A stretch of 57,844 nucleotides of DNA from CAZJGG01 sp964545475 (GTDB taxonomy: Bacteria; Bacillota; Clostridia; Lachnospirales; JAISER01). Shown here one piece after another: positions 24,111-31,845 of this stretch. The first letter of the stretch is position 1. Every line of letters begins with the position of its first letter. The notes below the pieces were generated by a model. It saw only the letters and a list, made by a program, of their open reading frames with translations, was not told the origin of the DNA and searched no databases. The position numbers and the translations under genes are program-made. The stretch is from the NCBI GenBank assembly GCA_964545475.1, contig CAZJGG010000011.1, forward strand, positions 1-57,844. The letters are read 5' to 3'.

Positions 24111-24703
24111 GGGCGCAACACATTGGCTTTCATCATTATAGACACTATATCGTACATATTTGTAACCTCTCCGACTTTTAGTTTGTCTGTTAAATTATAA
24201 AAATTGAGGCAAGCACCGCATGTTTTTATAACAACTCCGGCATTTTGAAGTTTTTCAAGCTCTTCCAAAACCGGTGAACCCTCGGCAGTTAAAAATGCGC
24301 CGCCGTTATAAAACAAAACAGCTTTAGGAAGGGTTTCGCTTTCCGATAACGAATATATAAAAGCTTTCATTAAAGATTCCCCTAAAGCATCGTCCCCCTG
24401 CCCCATAACTTTTGAAGGTATAACGCAAACAACATTATTAATACCTACAGACGGCAAATCTTCTTCCGGGGTTTCAAGGCTTTCGGCATTTTTCCCTATA
24501 ACAACAAAAAAATCACTTTCGCCCAAGACGGTTCGTGCACATTCATAACCTAAAACCTTTGACATTTTTTCAAGGTTTTCGCAAGCTATTTCATTATCAA
24601 CATATATTTTTAAATTTTCGCTTATATCCATTTGTTTAAGCGCATTTTTAGCCATTATAACAGGTGCAGGGCACTTTTCCCCTCTTGCATCAATTGTCTT
24701 CAA
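24107..24703 (-). CDS. yedF: Selenium metabolism protein YedF
   Basis: Two-domain protein of 198 residues. Residues 1-75 form a TusA/SirA domain with the CPxP motif (ARGEKCPAPVI, C11), which in TusA carries sulfur as a persulfide. Residues 95-198 form a DsrE-like domain with a CGACLNFYNL motif. This is the TIGR-style YedF found beside selD. TTG start, 1 bp after the selD stop, with AAGGGGG upstream. It probably passes selenium from a desulfurase-type enzyme towards SelD. Confidence 0.88.
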   Translation of the reverse strand: MKTIDARGEKCPAPVIMAKNALKQMDISENLKIYVDNEIACENLEKMSKVLGYECARTVLGESDFFVVIGKNAESLETPEEDLPSVGINNVVCVIPSKVMGQGDDALGESLMKAFIYSLSESETLPKAVLFYNGGAFLTAEGSPVLEELEKLQNAGVVIKTCGACLNFYNLTDKLKVGEVTNMYDIVSIMMKANVLRP

Positions 24704-24704
24704 G

Positions 24705-25736
24705 CTAATCCCCCTTTACAATAATATCTGCATTATTTCTTTCAGTTACTTCTCCCACAATTGCGGATTTTTGCCCTAACGTGTTAAGCTCTTTTAAAAG
24801 CTCCCCGGCTCTTTCCTCTTTAACTGCTATTAAAAGTCCGCCGGAAGTTTGAGGGTCAAACAATATTTCTTCCATTTCAAAAGGTACATTTTCAAATAAT
24901 ACTTTATCTTTTAGGAAATTCCTGTTTCTCTGCCCTGCCGATGTTATAAAAAACTCTTTTGCATATTCATAAGCTTCCTCAATTACAGGTACACATTTTG
25001 AATAAATCAAAGCCGTTACCCCCGGGCTAATCATTTCACTTAAATGCCCTAAAAAGCTAAACCCTGTAACATCTGTGCAGGCGGAAACGTCATATTTATA
25101 CATAATTTGCGCCGCATATTTATTTAAAGTAGTCATTGACGAAACAGCGGCTTCATACGCCCTTTGAGAAGCCTCACCCATTTTTTTTGCAGTCAATACG
25201 ATTGAAACACCTAAAGGCTTTGTAAGAATAAGCTTGTCCCCAATATTTAGGCTGTTGTTGGCTTTCACATTTTTTGGGTTAACAATCCCTGTAACGGACA
25301 ATCCATACTTAACGTCATTATCGTTTATAGAATGACCGCCGCATAAAACGCCGCCAGCTTCACTGACTTTTTCTGCCCCACCTTTTAATATTTCAACCAA
25401 AACGTTTTTATCCATATTTTCCGGGAAACAAACTATATTTAGCGCAGTTTTTACCTCTCCGCCCATTGCATATATATCAGAAAGCGCATTCGCCGCCGCA
25501 ATTTGCCCAAAAATATATGGCTCGTCCACCATAGGAGTAAAAAAATCAAGAGTTTGTACAATGGCAAGCTCTTCTGTTAGTTTATAAACAGCGGCATCGT
25601 CGCTTGTGTTAAATCCTATCAATAAATTTTCATCAGTCATTTTTGTATCAACAAGTGACAACACATCGTGAAGAAAATCCGGTCCTAGTTTTTGCGTACA
25701 ACCGCCGCTGCAACTGGCAAAATTAAGATTTTTCAA
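24705..25736 (-). CDS. selD: Selenide, water dikinase
   Basis: Makes selenophosphate from selenide and ATP. The catalytic pair is C13 and K16 in SGGCTQKLGP, the same spacing as C17/K20 of E. coli SelD, so this is the cysteine form. Further blocks are TSDDAAVYKL, IYAMGGEVKTALNIV and the C-terminal LFDPQTSGGLLIAV. Length 343. The start is TTG. It heads the operon that goes on to yedF, DUF3343 and cobinamide salvage. No selA, selB or tRNA-Sec is in the window, so the user of selenophosphate is unknown. Confidence 0.93.
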   Translation of the reverse strand: MKNLNFASCSGGCTQKLGPDFLHDVLSLVDTKMTDENLLIGFNTSDDAAVYKLTEELAIVQTLDFFTPMVDEPYIFGQIAAANALSDIYAMGGEVKTALNIVCFPENMDKNVLVEILKGGAEKVSEAGGVLCGGHSINDNDVKYGLSVTGIVNPKNVKANNSLNIGDKLILTKPLGVSIVLTAKKMGEASQRAYEAAVSSMTTLNKYAAQIMYKYDVSACTDVTGFSFLGHLSEMISPGVTALIYSKCVPVIEEAYEYAKEFFITSAGQRNRNFLKDKVLFENVPFEMEEILFDPQTSGGLLIAVKEERAGELLKELNTLGQKSAIVGEVTERNNADIIVKGD

Positions 25737-25837
25737 TTAATCACTTCTTTCTATTATATAAAGCAATTTGACAAAACATAACTGTTTAAGTTTTCGCAAA
25801 TTGCTATAACTGTATTTTATTTTAAACCAATTTGTTG

Positions 25838-25843
25838 TATAAT
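25838..25843 (+). promoter_or_regulatory. Candidate -10 box for the desulfurase gene
   Basis: A perfect TATAAT lies 33 bp before the ATG at 25877, in the 140-bp gap between the divergent selD and desulfurase genes. No convincing -35 box is present 16-18 bp upstream. On the other strand a TATAAT also lies near 25757, but again without a good -35. Confidence 0.35.
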
Positions 25844-25876
25844 GCAAGGTACAATTAAAGAGAACAGAGGTATGAT

Positions 25877-26998
25877 ATGATATACTTTGATAATGCAGCA
25901 ACAAGTTTTCCAAAACCTAAAGAAGTGATAGATGCAGTTACAAATGCTTTAACCACATTTACAAGCAGCGGTCGTGGCGCTTACGATTCCTCTTTAAACG
26001 CAGCCAGAACAATTTTTATGGCAAGGCAAAATATTGCAAAGCTTTTTAAAATAAAAGACCCTCTTTGCGTCGCATTTACGTTAAATGCTACGGATTCACT
26101 TAATACGGCAATTTACGGGTTAATAAACGAAAACGACCATGTCGTTACTACCGTTTACGAGCATAATTCAGTTTTGCGCCCGTTATATAATAAAAAGGCA
26201 AAAATAACAATCGTTGGGCTTGATAACAGTATGAGGATAGATTATAATAAGTTAGATAATTCCATATCTTCCCAAACAAAAGCAGTTATTATGTCACACG
26301 CTTCCAACGTAACTGGAGACATTTCTGATATTGAAAGAATATCACAGAAATGCAAAAAAAGCGGTGCGCTTTTAATTTTAGACTGCGCCCAAACCGCCGG
26401 AATTTTAGACATTGACTTTGAGACAATGGGTATAGACGTTTTATGCGCCAGCGGGCATAAAGGGCTTTACGCTCCCCAAGGCGTTGGAATTATATGCGTT
26501 TCCCCGGAAATAACAATTCCTGCTTACCGAATGGGTGGCACGGGTTCTGACACTTTTAATCCAGAACATCCAATAAAAATGCCGGGTTGTTTGGAAGCCG
26601 GAACTCCAAACGCTCACGGTATTGCCGGGCTTTTGGCTTCAACAGATTATATTCTTAAAAAGGCAACTAAAAAAATATATAACGAATCTATGGAATTGTA
26701 CGATATATTTATAGAGGGGCTTTTGGAAATTCCAAGCATAAAAATTTACGGAGATTATAAAAGCAAATCACGTATTGCAAACATTTCCTTTAATATTGGA
26801 GATATGGATTCCCAAAAAGTTGCCGCATTGCTTTGGGATGATTATGAAATAGCTGTTCGTGGAGGTGCTCACTGCGCCCCACTTATTCATAAAGCTTTAG
26901 GCACTGTCTCACAGGGGGCTGTTAGGTTTAGTTTTTCCCATTTTAATAATAAAAATGAGATAAACTACGCTATTGATATTTTAAGAAAAATAGAATAG
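25877..26998 (+). CDS. Cysteine desulfurase family protein (EF2568-like)
   Basis: PLP-dependent class V aminotransferase of 373 residues that probably mobilises sulfur or selenium from cysteine or selenocysteine. PLP lysine is K195 in ASGHKGLYAPQG; the reactive Cys lies in RGGAHCAPLIHKALGT near residue 340. This resembles the EF2568-type family found with selD and yedF in selenium-dependent molybdenum hydroxylase loci. It is divergent from selD and only 10 bp before the first M30 protease gene. AGAGG lies 6 nt before the ATG. A lyase role on selenocysteine is possible. Confidence 0.85.
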   Translation: MIYFDNAATSFPKPKEVIDAVTNALTTFTSSGRGAYDSSLNAARTIFMARQNIAKLFKIKDPLCVAFTLNATDSLNTAIYGLINENDHVVTTVYEHNSVLRPLYNKKAKITIVGLDNSMRIDYNKLDNSISSQTKAVIMSHASNVTGDISDIERISQKCKKSGALLILDCAQTAGILDIDFETMGIDVLCASGHKGLYAPQGVGIICVSPEITIPAYRMGGTGSDTFNPEHPIKMPGCLEAGTPNAHGIAGLLASTDYILKKATKKIYNESMELYDIFIEGLLEIPSIKIYGDYKSKSRIANISFNIGDMDSQKVAALLWDDYEIAVRGGAHCAPLIHKALGTVSQGAVRFSFSHFNNKNEINYAIDILRKIE

Positions 26999-27008
26999 AG
27001 GGCTTAAT

Positions 27009-30000
27009 ATGAAAAAAAGGTTTTTATGCATTTTATTAATTGTATCATTTATCTTGTCATTTTCTCTTAATATTTATGCCGCCTCTTTTGAAAACGGCGA
27101 TAGTGAACTTACAACCCAAGAGCTTAACGAATTCAGAAAGCTATTTTTTACAACTGACGACGGAATAAATTTTAAGAGCAGAAGCTTTGATGATAACGAC
27201 GAGGAACTAATTATTGTTGATAAAGAAAATATTATTCACAGACCATTTAAGCCTATAGAATTTGTCCCGGCAGACGAATACAGAATAGAACCTTTTATAT
27301 TATTTCAAGAGAGCTATAATTTAAACCATGAGCGTATGTTTTATATAGATATAGGCAGAGGGTCAGGAGTACCTGTAAAAGGCAAAAACGTAGCTACCGG
27401 CACACACTCTAACGTATGGCTTGTTGACGATTACGACTTCCACAGACAAACAAACACAACCCATAGCGACAGCACTTGCTCTCTAGTCACATTAATGAAT
27501 ACAAACACTTTATCCCAAAGCATTGCAACTAATTTTGACAATATATACGCCTGTATGACAGACCCTCAAACAGGTTTCGGCGAACACAGCCAAATAAGAA
27601 CAAACTTCGCAAACTGCCCATATGTTGGAGACATTGACAACGACGGCAAAATTAACATTCTTTTATACGACATTGAAAACGACGGAACAAGTTCAAGCGG
27701 TTATACTGCAGGCTTTTTCGACTCTGCTGACTATAACCCCAGATTATCTTACAGCAATAAATTAGACGTTTTCCATATTGACGTTGGCTTAAATCAGGGT
27801 TTTTACTTATTAAACAATGATTCCATATCAAACAAAGCTAACTTCTACGGCACACTTTCACACGAATTTCAGCATTTACTTTTTTTTACTCATACAGCGG
27901 CAAAAGATAATTTAGCCAACGACTTTTTGGAGCAGACAATATGGATTAACGAAGCGTTAAGCGGTTATGCCGATATATTTTATACAATACCAAACAGCAT
28001 AGTATTTGCAAACCATATTTTACAGTATTCTGTTCTTAATGATTATGGCAACAAAACAGGCGCTTTCGGCAGTAACAGCGACTTTCTGCGCTTTAACAAC
28101 AGTTTTAAAAATTACGCAATTGGGTATATGTTTTCAGCTTTTTCAAACAACTGCTTTAACAGACGTTTCCCTAGAGCTGTTTATTCGGCATTTGACAAAG
28201 AAACAACGCTATATAACAAAGATATAAGGAATATTTTAGGTGGCGTTATAAATACTCTTTCAGGGCGTAATTTTGATAACGCAAAGGCATTTCAAGCTTA
28301 TTATTATTTATTTATGGAAACAATGGCCGCCGACGGAGGTTCTGTTAACATTTATGAAAATGGTCAGCCAACCCACTATACAACTACTAAGCTTACAAAA
28401 GGAATAACTCTTGACAACAATAATCGTTACAAAAACCTTTGGTATACAAGAAAGAACTTTCCACTTAATCAGTCCTTGTATTACCCAACACTTAATAATG
28501 GAGATAATATATCTTTAGATGTTTATAATAGTACAAACAAAATAAATGATGTTACTCTTGAAAAAACATACATATTAGGCGGAACACCTAAAGAATATCT
28601 AAGTGTTAGCTATGATGCAAATTACAATAACGTAATCTTATACGTTCTCGTACCACGAGATAATGTTGAAGAAGGGGCAGATGTTTACGAGGTTGAAAGC
28701 GGTAAACCACTTAATGTTCATACCAACGGCAAAAACGCTTATTTATTCGCTTCAACTTACGGGCAGAAGGCCGAAGGCATACCCCTCAACTTTTTATGGA
28801 GCGACAGCAGCTCTGACGCAAAACCTCCTGTTATAACAAAACAACCTGAGTCTTTAGATTTACTTAAAGGCGAAGCCGCATTGTTAACAGTTGAAGCTTC
28901 CGGCTCAACTAACAATAGCTTGTCATATCAGTGGTACGTTAATAGCGAGAACAAATCAACAGGAGCAGAGGAAATTTATAATGCAAAACAAAGCTCTTAC
29001 ATACCTCCAACAAACGAGCTTGGTACAAAATATTACTTTTGCACAATTACAAACATTGATAACACCGCACAAGGTAATAAGCAGACATCAATTAGTTCAA
29101 ATATAGCCTATGTTTCTGTTACTTTGGAAAAAGTTTCCCAAGTTTTAACCAATATTGAACCGGGGCAAATAACTGCAGGCAGTTTAATAACCCTTTCAAC
29201 AGAAACCCCCGGAGCAGTAATTAGGTATACTTTAGATAACACTACCCCTACTCCGGAAAGCCAATTATACAACCAGCCAATAGAAATAAACGTAAATACT
29301 GTTATTAAGGCTATTGCCTATAAAGACGGAATGGCTAGCAGTGATATGGCAACATTTGTGTACAGCACCGGGCGTATTGACGGATACAGAATTGAAAAAG
29401 GAACAAGAGCAGGAACAATAAAAATTGTTAAGCTTAATACAAGTGATCCTGTATATACAGGAAACAGGCTTGAGTACGCCCTTACAACTAACGTTAACGA
29501 CACTAAACTTACAAAATGGAAACCATTTAAAAAAGTTAAAGTAAACTTTTTAGACAATATTAAAACAAACGCCGGAGTTAGCTTATATGTTAGAGCAAAA
29601 AAGACATCAAAAGAGCCAGCATCAAACCCGGAGCTTGTTTGCGAAATAGCCGTAAATGATATTCAGCTTTTAACAAAGCCGTTTGTAAGCGTTAAAACTA
29701 CCGAAACAGGCTTTTATGGCTTTACCAACATTGTTTTCTCGAAAGAGTACAAAGATATGGAGTACACTGTTTCACCCAACACCTTAACAGAACTTTGGAC
29801 TGATTGCCCGTTAATTGCAAGCGATAGAAAAAATGACTTAATAGTAAAAAGTGTTGAAATTTTCCCGGAGCAATCTTTATTTATAAGGAAAAAAAGAACA
29901 GAACTTTTGCCAGAATCTGTTGCCTTGGAAAAACAGCTAGTTTCGTCATCTCCAAAGCCCCAATCTATATTAACTATAGAAGCTCTAGGCAATAACGTTT

Positions 30001-30257
30001 ATGAATTAACCTTAGACTTAAAAAACGATGAAACAATAAAATCAAAATTTCAGTACGCTTTTATTAACAAAGAAGCTTTTGATGCCGATAAATCTACGGC
30101 GGTATTAAAAGCAAAATGGAGAAGTATATCTAAAAACAGGTTTACTGTTAAACAGTCTCTCGCGCCTGGGGAATATTACCTTGCATTGAGGCTTACCAAA
30201 AAAAGCAAAACTACCGCATCCGAGCCAGTGTTTACATCTTTTTCAGTTAATTTTTAA
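27009..30257 (+). CDS. Secreted M30-like zinc metalloprotease A with Ig-like and triple-repeat domains
   Basis: A 1082-residue secreted protein. Signal peptide is residues 1-24 (cleavage near NIYAA). The protease domain has HEFQH at 285-289 and a third ligand E315 in WINEALSGYAD, the pattern of the M30 (hyicolysin) family. Residues about 606-708 are an Ig-like domain (QPESLDLLKGEAALLTV; YQWYVNS), and 716-788 match a chitobiase-C-terminal-like fold (GAVIRYTLDNTTPTPESQLY). Residues about 795-1082 are a domain with three repeats shared with the next two proteins. It has no LPxTG anchor. It starts 10 bp after the desulfurase stop. Substrate unknown. Confidence 0.8.
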   Translation: MKKRFLCILLIVSFILSFSLNIYAASFENGDSELTTQELNEFRKLFFTTDDGINFKSRSFDDNDEELIIVDKENIIHRPFKPIEFVPADEYRIEPFILFQESYNLNHERMFYIDIGRGSGVPVKGKNVATGTHSNVWLVDDYDFHRQTNTTHSDSTCSLVTLMNTNTLSQSIATNFDNIYACMTDPQTGFGEHSQIRTNFANCPYVGDIDNDGKINILLYDIENDGTSSSGYTAGFFDSADYNPRLSYSNKLDVFHIDVGLNQGFYLLNNDSISNKANFYGTLSHEFQHLLFFTHTAAKDNLANDFLEQTIWINEALSGYADIFYTIPNSIVFANHILQYSVLNDYGNKTGAFGSNSDFLRFNNSFKNYAIGYMFSAFSNNCFNRRFPRAVYSAFDKETTLYNKDIRNILGGVINTLSGRNFDNAKAFQAYYYLFMETMAADGGSVNIYENGQPTHYTTTKLTKGITLDNNNRYKNLWYTRKNFPLNQSLYYPTLNNGDNISLDVYNSTNKINDVTLEKTYILGGTPKEYLSVSYDANYNNVILYVLVPRDNVEEGADVYEVESGKPLNVHTNGKNAYLFASTYGQKAEGIPLNFLWSDSSSDAKPPVITKQPESLDLLKGEAALLTVEASGSTNNSLSYQWYVNSENKSTGAEEIYNAKQSSYIPPTNELGTKYYFCTITNIDNTAQGNKQTSISSNIAYVSVTLEKVSQVLTNIEPGQITAGSLITLSTETPGAVIRYTLDNTTPTPESQLYNQPIEINVNTVIKAIAYKDGMASSDMATFVYSTGRIDGYRIEKGTRAGTIKIVKLNTSDPVYTGNRLEYALTTNVNDTKLTKWKPFKKVKVNFLDNIKTNAGVSLYVRAKKTSKEPASNPELVCEIAVNDIQLLTKPFVSVKTTETGFYGFTNIVFSKEYKDMEYTVSPNTLTELWTDCPLIASDRKNDLIVKSVEIFPEQSLFIRKKRTELLPESVALEKQLVSSSPKPQSILTIEALGNNVYELTLDLKNDETIKSKFQYAFINKEAFDADKSTAVLKAKWRSISKNRFTVKQSLAPGEYYLALRLTKKSKTTASEPVFTSFSVNF

Positions 30258-30495
30258 AGTTGAAAGAACTAACTTAACGCTTTCAGCTTTGAAATAAATC
30301 AATAAGAACATAATTAAAAACGAGGAGGAAATTTATGATTAAGAAATTAGTCAGTTTATTATTAACTGCTACGATGCTCGTTGTCCATGTGCCTAATGTT
30401 TACGCTGAAAATGAAGGTTTTGCTGATTTAGAAAATCAAAGCCCCGTTATTGAGAGTAAAACAGAAGAAAATATTGATATTGAAGATTTGCAAAG
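30234..30495 (+). repeat. Direct repeat, copy 1 (3' tail of gene A, leader, signal region of B)
   Basis: About 260 bp nearly identical to 31585-31845. It starts inside the last codons of gene A, covers the leader with its CGAGGAGG ribosome site, and runs through the signal-peptide codons of the next gene. The 1350-bp offset equals the distance between the starts of genes B and C. Confidence 0.8.
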
Positions 30496-31567
30496 CGTAT
30501 CTTACGAAGAGGTTAACCAAGAAATTAATGAAGAAATTAATGAAGTGTCCAGCGAAGAAGCTACGGAATCCCCTGAAATAGAATTTATGGTTTCCCTTGG
30601 TACAAAAGCCCAAACTATTAAATTAGCACTTTTAAACACTGAAAGCGAAATTTATAATTCCGGTCAATTAGAGTATACCTTAACAAGAGATATAAACGAC
30701 AAAACATATACAAAATGGAAACCTTTTAAGAAAAACAAATTAAACTACATAGACAATATAAAAGCCACCGGAGAAATGAGCTTATATTACAGAACAAAAC
30801 CAACAAAGGAAAATAAGAATCCTGACCCTATGTTTGTTAAAAACATTAATAGTAGTGATATTCAATTTTTAGCTATGCCCTCAGGAAGCATTAAATCTAC
30901 TGCAAACGGTTTCTATGAGATTACTAATTTAACTTTTGGAAATGCTTATAAAGATCACGAATATTCATTCTCATATGATGAAACCACTGCTTTATGGGAG
31001 AACTGCCCGCTTATAGTTACAAGTAAAAAAGTGGATTTGACAAAAAATTACCAAAAATATAATGAGGGTGAGTCTTTATTTTTAAGAAAAAAAGCAACTG
31101 CAAACCTACCTCGTTCGGTTGCAAAGAAATTTGATGTAATCGGTTCTTCCGCACCACCGATTTCCAAGCTTAACGTAACATCATTAGGCAATTACAAATA
31201 TTATTTCGATATTGATTTTTCAGAATACGAAGATTTATCTTCAAAATTCCAATACGCAATCATTAAATATGAAGACACGCTGCAAGACCAGTCCAAAGCT
31301 ATATTAAAAGCTTCATGGCAATCTGTTAAAAAACAACAATTTGAAATAACAAAAAAGTTTACAAAAAGCGGAAATTATCTTTTTGCATTAAGGATTGCTA
31401 AAAATAGCAAAATACAAGCATCACAGCCTATTTTTGCTAATTCAAGAGTTATTGTAAGATCAACTGTTCCGGGAAATGATTCTATTGAAAACAATACAGA
31501 ACTTTCAGTAGAGCCTTTAACAGTTGATATGTCTGAATTGCTTTCGGAATTTACAAAATCAAATTAA
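30335..31567 (+). CDS. Secreted paralogue B without protease domain
   Basis: A 410-residue protein. Residues 1-24 are a signal peptide identical to that of protein C, and the acidic stretch to about residue 80 is very similar. It then jumps directly to the triple-repeat domain (EFMVSLGTKAQTIKLALLN, about residues 85-375) and a shared tail, VPGNDS...TVDMSE..SEFTKSN. Compared with C it lacks some 570 residues that contain the HELQH protease domain. The frame is intact and a CGAGGAGG site precedes the ATG, so it looks expressed. A role as binding partner, decoy or inhibitor is speculation. Confidence 0.75.
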   Translation: MIKKLVSLLLTATMLVVHVPNVYAENEGFADLENQSPVIESKTEENIDIEDLQSVSYEEVNQEINEEINEVSSEEATESPEIEFMVSLGTKAQTIKLALLNTESEIYNSGQLEYTLTRDINDKTYTKWKPFKKNKLNYIDNIKATGEMSLYYRTKPTKENKNPDPMFVKNINSSDIQFLAMPSGSIKSTANGFYEITNLTFGNAYKDHEYSFSYDETTALWENCPLIVTSKKVDLTKNYQKYNEGESLFLRKKATANLPRSVAKKFDVIGSSAPPISKLNVTSLGNYKYYFDIDFSEYEDLSSKFQYAIIKYEDTLQDQSKAILKASWQSVKKQQFEITKKFTKSGNYLFALRIAKNSKIQASQPIFANSRVIVRSTVPGNDSIENNTELSVEPLTVDMSELLSEFTKSN

Positions 31568-31584
31568 CCAAATTATAAATATAA

Positions 31585-31845
31585 ACATCTTTTTCAATTA
31601 ATTTTTAAAGCTGAAATGACTAACTTAACACTTTAGCTTTGAAATAAATCAATAAGAACATAATTAAAAACGAGGAGGAAATTTATGATTAAGAAATTAG
31701 TCAGTTTATTATTAACTGCTACGATGCTCGTTGTCCATGTGCCTAATGTTTACGCTGAAAATGAAGGTTTTGATGATTTAGGAAATCAAAGCTCCGTTAT
31801 TGAAAGTAAAACAGAAGAAAATATTGATATTGAAGATTTTCAAAA
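31585..31845 (+). repeat. Direct repeat, copy 2 (fossil tail of A, leader, signal region of C)
   Basis: Begins with ACATCTTTTTCAATTAATTTT, a copy of the last coding bases and stop of gene A, here stranded in non-coding DNA after gene B. It then repeats the leader and the signal-peptide codons. This fixes the left junction of a tandem duplication inside the 3' end of gene A. Confidence 0.8.

Noticed and set aside
24705..25736. SelD with selenocysteine at the active site
   Set aside because: The position corresponding to the catalytic residue is a TGC/TGT-encoded cysteine (C13) and there is no in-frame TGA.
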